Origin: Deltaproteobacteria bacterium
GTDB taxonomy: Bacteria > Desulfobacterota > DSM-4660 > Desulfatiglandales > B25-G16
Length of the DNA: 5,100 nucleotides
Reading direction: 5' to 3'
Assembly (NCBI GenBank): GCA_019310745.1
Contig: JAFDDS010000151.1
Coordinates: 1-5,100, forward strand
Shown: piece after piece, positions 1 through 5,100 of the stretch
Numbering within the stretch: the first letter of the stretch is position 1
How the letters are laid out: each line of letters opens with the position of its first letter
Notes under the pieces: model-generated
Database searches by the model: none
What the model saw: only the letters and a program-made list of their open reading frames with translations
What the model was told of the DNA's origin: nothing
Position numbers and translations under genes: made by a program

Positions 1-66
1 AAAGCCGATCCTTGATACAAAGATATTGGTTATGCAAAGATCTCTTATCTATTAGTCTGGAACAGC

Positions 67-95
67 TTGAGTTTTAGCCAGCATTGGGTTAAAAT
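67..95 (+). promoter_or_regulatory. Putative sigma-70 promoter for the antiporter gene
   Basis: The hexamer TTGAGT (67-72) and the hexamer TAAAAT (90-95) are separated by exactly 17 bp. They match the -35 consensus TTGACA at 4 of 6 positions and the -10 consensus TATAAT at 5 of 6. Transcription would start near position 102, leaving a leader of about 100 nt before the antiporter start codon. This is a motif match only. AT-rich intergenic DNA can yield such pairs by chance. Confidence 0.4.
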
Positions 96-101
96 GAATA
101 T

Positions 102-203
102 AAGACAACCTCGTGCTGCGACCACCGCTGTACCCTACACATCTGAACCTGAGGTTTTAACCCTTTAATGCTTCGGCATTTCCTCTGTGGTTTATGAGGG
201 CAT
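102..203 (+). promoter_or_regulatory. Potentially structured 5' leader of the antiporter mRNA
   Basis: Several perfect complementary segments lie between the predicted transcription start and the start codon. AACCTC (107-112) pairs with GAGGTT (151-156), and a G-U pair can extend it. ACCAC (121-125) pairs with GTGGT (187-191). TGTA (129-132) pairs with TACA (136-139) around a CCC loop. AATGC (167-171) pairs with GCATT (176-180) around a UUCG loop. CCTC (182-185) can pair with GAGG (196-199), which would mask the Shine-Dalgarno. Some of these helices exclude each other, as expected of a regulated leader. I do not recognise it as a named riboswitch class. Helices this short also arise by chance. 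Confidence 0.3.
167..180 (+). other. Stem-loop with cUUCGg tetraloop in the antiporter leader
   Basis: AATGC and GCATT form a perfect 5-bp stem closed by C-G around UUCG. This C(UUCG)G cap is a well-known extra-stable RNA tetraloop. No T-run follows, so it does not look like an intrinsic terminator. It ends 23 nt before the antiporter start codon. It may be a structural element of the leader or a stabiliser of the transcript. Confidence 0.4.
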
Positions 204-1397
204 ATGGATGATACAGCCAAAACACTCATTACATTAGGCATATTACTCCTTCTAGGTCTTGCAACTGATGCGATTGGCCAGCGGACCCGGCTGCCACGCG
301 TAACATTGCTTCTAATATTTGGCTTTGTAGTCGGCCCAGCAGGCTTAGATTTCTTATCGCCAAACGAAGAAAAATGGTTTTCTCTTGTCACGGACATGGC
401 ACTGATCATGATTGGATTCCTTTTGGGAGAGAAATTTACCCTCCCCTTTCTTCGCCAGCATGGCAAATTAGTGCTCTGGATCTCCGTGGCCGAAGTTGTT
501 GTAACAGCATTAGTAGTGCTAATTGGGCTTCTCCTGATTGGTTTACCGATGGATATGGCCTTGCTGCTCGCAGGCATCGCTACTGCTACTGATCCAGCCG
601 CGGTTACCGATGTTGTTCACGAAACACACGCAGATGGTGTGTTCACCCGTGCCATGCTGGGTATCGTCGCAGTTGATGACGCGTGGGGCCTCATTGTATT
701 CAGTTGTATGCTCACTATAGCTCAGGTATTCAGTGGACAGGGTGGTACTATAGGGCCCCTGCTTACCGGGGCCTGGGAACTCGGCGGTGCCCTCCTTGTG
801 GGTATTGCCTTAGGCATCCCAATGGCCTATGTAACTGGTCGGATTAAACCAGGAGAAACAATTCTGGTTGAGGCGTTGGGCGTGATCTTTCTCTGTGGAG
901 GAATTGCTATATGGCTGAAGGTTTCATTTCTATTGGCTTCAATGGTTTTAGGATGTGTTGTTGCAAATCTGGCTCGCCACCATATCCGCCCATTCCATGC
1001 CATTGAAGGCATCGAATGGCCCTTTATGATACTATTTTTTGTGTTAGCTGGAGCTTCGTTTCAGCTCGAAACGCTTTTCCAAATAGGCTTTGTTGGATCC
1101 GCCTACATCCTTTTTCGAATCATTGGGCGCCTGCTCGGTGGCTGGACAGGAGGTTCTATAAGTAACGCAAAACCATTGATGTGCCGATGGATGGGAATAG
1201 CGCTGATGCCCCAGGCAGGCGTTGCCTTGGGGATGGCACTCGTTGTAATTGAGCGTCGCCCTGATCTTGGCGAAATAATTCTCCCTGTTGTCATAGCATC
1301 AACTGTGCTGTTTGAGTTGATCGGCCCAGTGTTGACACGGACTGGGCTAATCCATGTGGGCGAGGTTCGTTATGATAGAAAAGTGAAGAAGGACTAA
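204..1397 (+). CDS. Cation:proton antiporter (Na+/H+ exchanger family, CPA superfamily)
   Basis: Inner-membrane secondary transporter expected to exchange Na+ or K+ for H+ and so control cytoplasmic pH and ion content. The 397-residue product is strongly hydrophobic, with about 12 predicted membrane segments between residues 8 and 378 and a short charged C-terminal tail. Family hallmarks are visible. The ATDPA motif (128-132) matches the unwound-helix crossing region. The Asp-Asp pair in AVDDAWG (D158, D159) sits where the ion-binding acids lie, and an acidic pair here is usually linked to electrogenic exchange. FRIIGR (304-309) and MPQAGVALG (335-343) are conserved in the later helices. There is no C-terminal TrkA/RCK domain, so it is the compact form. 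The start follows GAGGG at 196-200, a short spacing, and no better in-frame start is evident. The transported ion cannot be told from sequence. The gene is separated by 134 nt from the kinase and may be its own unit. Confidence 0.9.
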   Translation: MDDTAKTLITLGILLLLGLATDAIGQRTRLPRVTLLLIFGFVVGPAGLDFLSPNEEKWFSLVTDMALIMIGFLLGEKFTLPFLRQHGKLVLWISVAEVVVTALVVLIGLLLIGLPMDMALLLAGIATATDPAAVTDVVHETHADGVFTRAMLGIVAVDDAWGLIVFSCMLTIAQVFSGQGGTIGPLLTGAWELGGALLVGIALGIPMAYVTGRIKPGETILVEALGVIFLCGGIAIWLKVSFLLASMVLGCVVANLARHHIRPFHAIEGIEWPFMILFFVLAGASFQLETLFQIGFVGSAYILFRIIGRLLGGWTGGSISNAKPLMCRWMGIALMPQAGVALGMALVVIERRPDLGEIILPVVIASTVLFELIGPVLTRTGLIHVGEVRYDRKVKKD

Positions 1398-1531
1398 TTA
1401 ATTGTAATGAAACTTAAGGATTGCACCAAGTGCTGTGTATGAGAATGACAGTTTTGGGGAGTGGTTGAAAGAGCCTTGTTTAAAAATGAGACCTCAATGT
1501 AACAAGAAAAGTATTAAAGGTAACATTACTC

Positions 1532-2623
1532 ATGGGAACAAAAGATAATCACAACAAACAAAATCAGGAAATGGTGATCTTAAAAAATGCAGTTGAAAAC
1601 ACGAATGAGGCATTTGTAACCATAGACGAAAACCATACGGTCTTATTTTTTAACAAGGCAGCAGAAAATATTTTTGGTTACAGCCGAAAAGAGGTTATTG
1701 GAAATGATCTTAATGTCATCATGTCACCTAATTGTAGCAAAAACCACCGCCACGCGGTAACACGCTATGTAAAAACCAGAGTACCAGGGCGCATCGGACA
1801 CGAAACAGAAATGTTAGCCAGCCGGAGGAACGGTACTACCTTTCCTGCATCCATTTCATTTTCGGTTACAGAGGTAAATGGGAGACTTTTCTTTACAGGC
1901 ATTGTGAGGGATATGACTGAGAAACAGGCACTGCAGGAACAAATCATGCGTTCGGAGAAGCTTTCTGCCCTTGGCCAACTGGCCGCAGAGATAACTCATG
2001 AAATCAAGAACCCGCTGATGCTAATTGGTGGCTTTGCTCAACAGCTGATTCGAGTTATTGACGATGAGAAACACCTCCAAAAACTGAATGTCATCACTGA
2101 CGAGGTTGCACGACTGGAAAAACTGCTGACAGATCTGAGGGATTTTCATTTGCCACAAATCATTGCCTCTGAAAAGGTGGATCTAAAGGAGCTTTTGCAG
2201 GAGATTTATTTCATGGTAAAGGATGACTGTGAAAAGAAGAATATCCGAACTGAGTTAAAAATAGACGATAAGGCCCTCCTGGTGGCTGGCGACAGGTACA
2301 GTTTGAAACAGGTGTTTTTAAATCTGTTTAAAAACTCTATGGATGCTATGGAACATGGAGGAGTTCTCTCAATCCAGACTAGTTTGATCGGCGACCATGT
2401 GAAAATCACCGTGGCCGATGAAGGATGCGGGATCCCTGAACAAGATAAAGAAAAAATCTTTACCCCATTTTTTACCACGAAAAAACATGGAACAGGCTTA
2501 GGCCTCTGTATCTCAAAAAGGATTATCGAAGAGCATGCAGATGGTTCCTTATCTATGAAGAGTAAGGAAGGGAAGGGAACATCCTTTAAGATAAGCTTGC
2601 CTGTTTACCATGAAACTGCCTAA
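1532..2623 (+). CDS. Soluble PAS-domain sensor histidine kinase
   Basis: Two-component sensor kinase of 363 residues that should autophosphorylate on histidine and pass the phosphate to a response regulator. No membrane segment or signal peptide is visible, so it is cytoplasmic. A PAS domain spans about residues 16-130 and ends in the typical FTGIVRDMTE. A HisKA domain follows, with ITHEIKNPL (154-162) and phospho-acceptor H156. The HATPase_c domain shows the N box (LNLFKNSMDA, N268), G1 box (DEGCGIP, 296-302), F box (TPFF, 311-314) and G2 box (GTGLGL, 320-325), so it appears catalytically complete. The PAS domain aligns without gaps to FixL over the F-helix region and keeps a histidine (H72) at the heme-ligand position. 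The distal arginine is replaced by T92. No response regulator lies nearby, so it is an orphan kinase here. The start follows AAAGG (1516-1520). The SagB-like gene begins 23 nt after the stop, suggesting co-transcription. Confidence 0.93.
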   Translation: MGTKDNHNKQNQEMVILKNAVENTNEAFVTIDENHTVLFFNKAAENIFGYSRKEVIGNDLNVIMSPNCSKNHRHAVTRYVKTRVPGRIGHETEMLASRRNGTTFPASISFSVTEVNGRLFFTGIVRDMTEKQALQEQIMRSEKLSALGQLAAEITHEIKNPLMLIGGFAQQLIRVIDDEKHLQKLNVITDEVARLEKLLTDLRDFHLPQIIASEKVDLKELLQEIYFMVKDDCEKKNIRTELKIDDKALLVAGDRYSLKQVFLNLFKNSMDAMEHGGVLSIQTSLIGDHVKITVADEGCGIPEQDKEKIFTPFFTTKKHGTGLGLCISKRIIEEHADGSLSMKSKEGKGTSFKISLPVYHETA

Positions 2624-2630
2624 GAGGCAG
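2616..2630 (+). other. Small inverted repeat spanning the kinase stop codon
   Basis: CTGCC and GGCAG form a perfect GC-rich 5-bp stem around the loop TAAGA, whose first three bases are the kinase stop codon. It ends just before the AAGGATGGA Shine-Dalgarno of the next gene. There is no T-run, so it is not an intrinsic terminator. It could influence translational coupling or mRNA processing between the two genes, or be a chance repeat. Confidence 0.3.
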
Positions 2631-2646
2631 CAAGGATGGAATAGAT

Positions 2647-3435
2647 ATGACCTCATTTAAGGACTCAAAAGATAGTAATACCACAAATACAAATATAGGA
2701 GAAAAATTTCAGCAGGAAACCAAATACGACCCTAACAAACCAATGGGCTATGCCCTCGACTGGAGCCGTCGCCCCAAATTCCATAAGAACCACGAGTCTC
2801 CTCTGGCTTATATTCCCCTGTCTGATCCTGATATGAAATCAGGTGCCAACCTCTGGCAACTCCTTCGAGATAGAAGATCGAAGAGAGAGTATGATGCCGG
2901 ACGAAACCTTAAAAAAGATCTTCTTTCCGCCCTTCTTTGGGCAACGCAGGGTGTAACTGCGAAATATGGAGAATTTCTTTTCAGAACAGCACCTTCTGCT
3001 GGAGGACTCTATCCAGTGGAAACCTATCTGTTTTTAAGGGCAGTTGAAGGGCTTGAACCTGGTATCTATCACTTCAGAGCCCATGTGTTTGACCTTGAGT
3101 TCCTGAAAAAAGGCGACTATTCAAGGGAACTCACCGACGCTGCGCTTGGTCAGATGATAGTAATGGGGGCACAGGTAACGTTTATCTGGTCTGCTGTGGT
3201 GGAACGGTCAAGATGGAAATATCGTCAGAGGGCTTATCGGTATATCTACCTTGACGCAGGCCACATAGCACAAAATCTCTACCTGGCTGCTGAAGCTCTC
3301 GGGCTTGGCGCATGTGCAATAGGGGCACTTTTTGACGATAGGGTAAATAATATTATAGGGGTAGATGGAATTGAAGAAACTGTCATCTATATGGCCACAG
3401 TAGGTTGGCCTCAAAGGGGTGAATGGTCTAATTAG
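2647..3435 (+). CDS. SagB/ThcOx-type nitroreductase-fold oxidoreductase
   Basis: FMN-dependent oxidoreductase of the SagB/ThcOx branch of the nitroreductase superfamily, 262 residues and soluble. Characterised members oxidise azolines to thiazoles or oxazoles in ribosomal peptides, but many relatives are of unknown substrate. Visible hallmarks are the RRSKREY motif (77-83 region), which fits FMN phosphate contact, TAPSAGGLYPVETYL (114-128), the long signature around AYRYIYLDAGHIAQN (196-210) followed by GLGACAIGALFDD (219-231), and a VGWPQRG C-terminus. The polar N-terminal 50 residues, with a FQQETKYD segment, are usual for the group. A good Shine-Dalgarno, AAGGATGGA (2632-2640), supports the start. 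No precursor peptide, YcaO or E1-like cyclodehydratase lies in the window, so peptide maturation is not supported by context. It probably shares an mRNA with the kinase upstream and the hydrolase downstream. The superfamily call is firm; the reaction is unknown. Confidence 0.88.
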   Translation: MTSFKDSKDSNTTNTNIGEKFQQETKYDPNKPMGYALDWSRRPKFHKNHESPLAYIPLSDPDMKSGANLWQLLRDRRSKREYDAGRNLKKDLLSALLWATQGVTAKYGEFLFRTAPSAGGLYPVETYLFLRAVEGLEPGIYHFRAHVFDLEFLKKGDYSRELTDAALGQMIVMGAQVTFIWSAVVERSRWKYRQRAYRYIYLDAGHIAQNLYLAAEALGLGACAIGALFDDRVNNIIGVDGIEETVIYMATVGWPQRGEWSN

Positions 3436-3474
3436 CTCTGCATTGAATATTTAATCATAGGAATGGCATAAGAA

Positions 3475-4333
3475 ATGTACATCAAATGTTGGGGTTCAAG
3501 GGGTTCAATTCCGGTTTCTGGAAATGAATATATTAAATACGGCGGTGATACCACCTGCATTGAAATCAGGACAAAAGACGACAAAATCATCAAAAGACGA
3601 CAAAATCATTATAGTGGATGCAGGTACTGGAATTCGGAGGCTTGGAAACCAGTTGATCAAAGAGGAACGATACACGTATGATATAATCTTTACACATGCA
3701 CATTGGGACCACCTCATGGGATTTCCTTTTTTCAAGCCCCTTTATCTTGAGCAAACTGACATATGGCTTCAGGGATGCCCCTTTGCCCAGAAGTACGTTG
3801 AAACCATGATCTCTACAGTTATGTCTCCACCCAACTTTCCTGTAAGATATACTAACATAAAGGCCAACATCCGCTTTGAACCTGTATGTCCCGAACGCTT
3901 CGAGATTGGCACTGTCTCTATCATACCGATCCCTCTGAGCCACCCAAACCAGGGAAGGGGATACAAATTTATTGAAGATGAAAAGACATTTGTCTTTCTC
4001 ACAGACAATGAATTGGATTTTATTCACCCGGGTGGCCTTTCATTTAAGGCCTATCAAGAGTTTTCAGCCGATGCAGAGCTTCTTGTGCATGACGCTGAGT
4101 ATACCAAAGAGGAATATGAATTCACTGAGCAATGGGGACACTCTACCTATACTACTGCATTAAAGCTTGCCATAAATGCAAAGGTTAAACAGCTCGGTCT
4201 GTTTCATTTGAACCAGGACAGGACAGACCAAGACGTTGATGGGATAGTGGATACCTGTCAACAGATCGTTGCCGGAATGGGTTCTAATTTGAAATGTTTC
4301 GCAGTTGGCGCTGACATGACATTCACATTGTAG
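3475..4333 (+). pseudogene. MBL-fold metallohydrolase (COG1235/PhnP-like), frameshifted by a 19-bp tandem duplication
   Basis: Metallo-beta-lactamase-fold hydrolase, probably a phosphodiesterase-type enzyme; the substrate is unknown. As read, the frame opened at 3475 (MYIKCWGSRGSIPVSG, the family's usual N-terminus) runs into a stop at 3679-3681. The rest of the protein is in another frame, open through 4333. The break is a perfect 19-bp tandem duplication at 3572-3609. With one copy removed, the two parts join as IRTKDDKIIIVDAGTG, giving 279 residues. The restored protein has THAHWDH (metal ligands H68, H70, D72, H73), H150 in PLSHPN, D200 in VHDAEY, H216 in WGHST and H238 in LFHLNQ, so the active site is complete. 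An internal ATG at 3524 opens a 269-residue frame that keeps the metal site. It would replace the first beta strands with unrelated sequence and has no clear Shine-Dalgarno, so I doubt it is the native start. The gene lies 39 nt after the SagB-like gene, likely in the same operon. The Shine-Dalgarno before 3475 is weak (AGGA, 3459-3462). Confidence 0.85.
3572..3609 (+). repeat. Perfect 19-bp tandem duplication causing a frameshift
   Basis: CAAAAGACGACAAAATCAT occurs at 3572-3590 and again, with no mismatch, at 3591-3609. The flanking bases do not extend the repeat. Nineteen is not a multiple of three, so the second copy shifts the hydrolase reading frame by one base. The unit itself contains CAAAA twice, which could favour slippage. 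The duplication is directly visible. Its origin (biological, or sequencing/assembly error) cannot be decided from the window. Confidence 0.95.
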
Positions 4334-4360
4334 AAGAAGGAAAAAATTGACAGGCGTGCT

Positions 4361-4389
4361 TTTAGCCATAGGAACTTTTAAGATATAAT
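4361..4389 (+). promoter_or_regulatory. Putative promoter for the CoA-binding protein gene
   Basis: A perfect -10 hexamer, TATAAT (4384-4389), is preceded at 17 bp by TTTAGC (4361-4366), a weak -35 with 3 of 6 matches. Transcription would start near 4396, giving a leader of about 100 nt. A short dyad, TACC-ATAG-GGTA (4403-4414), lies just downstream, where an operator could sit. The gap of 166 nt from the hydrolase makes an internal promoter reasonable. Confidence 0.35.
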
Positions 4390-4499
4390 ACCCCAGTGAG
4401 CATACCATAGGGTACATACGATACGAGCAGGGAAAAATACAATCAAAAAAAGCCTTGTGGTATAAGGAGGAAGTGAGTCACCCATAGGGGGAAGATAGT

Positions 4500-4901
4500 A
4501 TGCAGGAAGCAACGATTCTCAATGAGTACCGCATTATTGCTATGGTTGGTCTGTCACCAGATCCGAGCCGACCGAGCCACATAGTAGCCAACTATCTCAT
4601 CAGCCACGGGTACAAGGTAATTCCTGTCAATCCGGATGCTCAAGAGATATTAGGTACAAGGAGCTACTATGACATGAGCTCTATTCCCGAACCCATAGAG
4701 ATAGTAGATATATTCCGAAGATCGGAAGAGGTGATGCCCATTGTGGATGAGGCAATCAAGATCGGGGCTAAGGTCGTGTGGATGCAGGAAGGAGTTATTA
4801 ATGAGGAAGCGGCATTGAAGGCTCAAGATGCAGGCCTCCTGGTGGTCATGGATCGTTGTATGCTTAAGGAGCATAAGCGTCTGAGTAAAAAGCACGATTG
4901 A
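4500..4901 (+). CDS. CoA-binding domain protein (COG1832/YccU-like)
   Basis: Small single-domain Rossmann-fold protein of 133 residues, the usual size for the YccU/COG1832 family, related to the CoA-binding domain of succinyl-CoA synthetase. It should bind CoA or an acyl-CoA in the cytoplasm. Its physiological role is not established. The order of motifs is typical: IIAMVGLSPDPSRPS (12-26, the nucleotide loop), YKVIPVNP (38-45), EIVDIFRRSEEV (67-78), KVVWMQEGV (91-99) and VMDRCMLKEHKRL (116-128). The start at 4500 is well constrained. An in-frame stop lies at 4485-4487, and ATG 4500 is the first start codon after it, with GGGGGA (4487-4492) at 7 nt. A stronger AAGGAGG (4464-4470) lies too far upstream to serve this start directly. 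The neighbours are the hydrolase 166 nt upstream and wrbA 103 nt downstream. Confidence 0.92.
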   Translation: MQEATILNEYRIIAMVGLSPDPSRPSHIVANYLISHGYKVIPVNPDAQEILGTRSYYDMSSIPEPIEIVDIFRRSEEVMPIVDEAIKIGAKVVWMQEGVINEEAALKAQDAGLLVVMDRCMLKEHKRLSKKHD

Positions 4902-4926
4902 TTATTCCTTTCTACATTTTGCTTAT

Positions 4927-4950
4927 TATAAAAACAAAGCGTTTTGTATA
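4927..4950 (+). other. AT-rich imperfect hairpin between the CoA-binding gene and wrbA
   Basis: TATAAAAAC (4927-4935) can pair with GTTTT-G-TATA (4941-4950) around the loop AAAGC, with one bulged G. It lies 26 nt after the stop of the CoA-binding gene. It has little GC and no following T-run, so it is at best a weak terminator or an operator-like dyad. The 3' arm also contains TATAAA (4947-4952), which could be part of a promoter for wrbA, but no convincing -35 accompanies it. Confidence 0.2.
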
Positions 4951-4990
4951 AACAGAGATTATTTTACAAGACAACCCATCAACCAAAAAA

Positions 4991-4997
4991 AAGGAGG
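4991..4997 (+). promoter_or_regulatory. Consensus ribosome binding site deciding the wrbA start
   Basis: AAGGAGG is a perfect match to the anti-Shine-Dalgarno and follows an A-run. Two in-frame ATG codons come after it, at 4999 (1 nt away) and at 5005 (7 nt away). Only the second has workable spacing, so translation should start at 5005. The strength of the site suggests the gene is highly translated. Confidence 0.75.
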
Positions 4998-5004
4998 TAT
5001 GGCA

Positions 5005-5100
5005 ATGAAGGTAAAAGTCATCTTTTACAGCATGTATGGTCATGTCTATAGAATGGCTGAGGCTATAGGTGAAGGCGCTCAGAATGTTGATGGTTCAGAT
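5005..5100 (+). CDS. wrbA: WrbA-type NAD(P)H:quinone oxidoreductase, 5' part only
   Basis: The 32 codons available read MKVKVIFYSMYGHVYRMAEA and continue IGEGAQNVDGSD up to the window edge, with no stop. This matches the N-terminus of WrbA flavodoxin-like proteins, tetrameric FMN enzymes that reduce quinones by two electrons and protect against oxidative stress. YSMYGHVYRMA supplies the FMN-phosphate loop (residues 8-18), and the EGA...VDG segment that follows is typical. The full family length is about 200 residues, so most of the gene lies outside. Other flavodoxin-fold families share the first strand and loop, but SMYGH with EGA is characteristic of WrbA. The start is chosen from the Shine-Dalgarno at 4991-4997; ATG 4999 would only add Met-Ala. 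Confidence 0.82.
   Translation, partial: MKVKVIFYSMYGHVYRMAEAIGEGAQNVDGSD

Noticed and set aside
1..66. 3' end of an upstream gene at the left edge
   Set aside because: Two frames stay open for a few codons before stops (at 53-55 and 75-77), but the short peptides show no recognisable family. Nothing can be supported.
89..577. Long open frame on the minus strand opposite the antiporter (162 codons)
   Set aside because: It overlaps the well-supported antiporter in antisense, has a Ser/Pro/Arg-rich composition typical of a shadow frame, and shows no domain motif.
1423..1433. GCAC-CAA-GTGC hairpin after the antiporter gene as a terminator
   Set aside because: The stem has only 4 bp and no T-run follows, so it does not meet the features of an intrinsic terminator.
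3491..3508. Perfect 9-bp tandem repeat GGGGTTCAA x2 at the start of the hydrolase gene
   Set aside because: It is in frame and encodes the repeated Gly-Ser of WGSRGS, a conserved N-terminal motif of this hydrolase family. Protein constraint explains it, unlike the 19-bp duplication further on.
3590..4027. Minus-strand open frame of 145 codons opposite the hydrolase
   Set aside because: The opposite strand carries the hydrolase with its metal-binding motifs. The antisense product has no recognisable motif, and it starts opposite conserved codons.
4347..4389. Perfect TTGACA (4347-4352) upstream of a perfect TATAAT (4384-4389)
   Set aside because: They are 31 bp apart, far from the 16-18 bp a sigma-70 promoter needs, so they cannot form one promoter. 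TTTAGC at 17 bp was used instead, with low confidence.
4999..5004. ATG at 4999 as the wrbA start
   Set aside because: It lies 1 nt from the Shine-Dalgarno, too close for initiation. The in-frame ATG at 5005 has a 7-nt spacing.

Overview
The window carries six protein-coding loci, all on the + strand and closely spaced. The sixth runs off the right edge. No RNA gene of a known family, insertion sequence, CRISPR array or integrase is visible. The organism is a bacterium with moderate GC. The gene set (soluble PAS histidine kinase, SagB/ThcOx-type oxidoreductase, COG1235-like metallohydrolase, CoA-binding Rossmann protein, WrbA) resembles anaerobic Desulfobacterota (former Deltaproteobacteria). 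That assignment rests on general familiarity with such gene sets, not on a marker gene.

Layout. Positions 1-66 hold nothing recognisable. A plausible sigma-70 promoter (67-95) leads into a leader of about 100 nt with several mutually exclusive complementary segments and a cUUCGg hairpin. This leader precedes a CPA-type cation/proton antiporter (204-1397). After 134 nt comes a soluble PAS histidine kinase (1532-2623). Only 23 nt further is a SagB/ThcOx nitroreductase-fold protein (2647-3435), and 39 nt after that a metallo-beta-lactamase-fold hydrolase (3475-4333). These three look like one transcription unit. A 166-nt gap with promoter-like elements precedes a small CoA-binding protein (4500-4901). 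After another 103 nt, a WrbA-type flavodoxin quinone reductase begins with a very strong Shine-Dalgarno and is cut by the window end.

The clearest anomaly is in the hydrolase. A perfect 19-bp tandem duplication (3572-3609) breaks its reading frame. Removing one copy restores a continuous 279-residue protein with an intact N-terminus and every expected metal ligand. It is either a recent disabling duplication, a reversible on/off switch, or an assembly error.

How the genes may work together (inference): ion homeostasis (antiporter), signal sensing (kinase with a FixL-like PAS domain that keeps a histidine where FixL binds heme), and flavin or redox chemistry (SagB-like, WrbA) suggest a stress or redox-response neighbourhood. 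No response regulator lies next to the kinase, and no RiPP precursor or cyclodehydratase lies next to the SagB-like gene, so both are orphans within this window.
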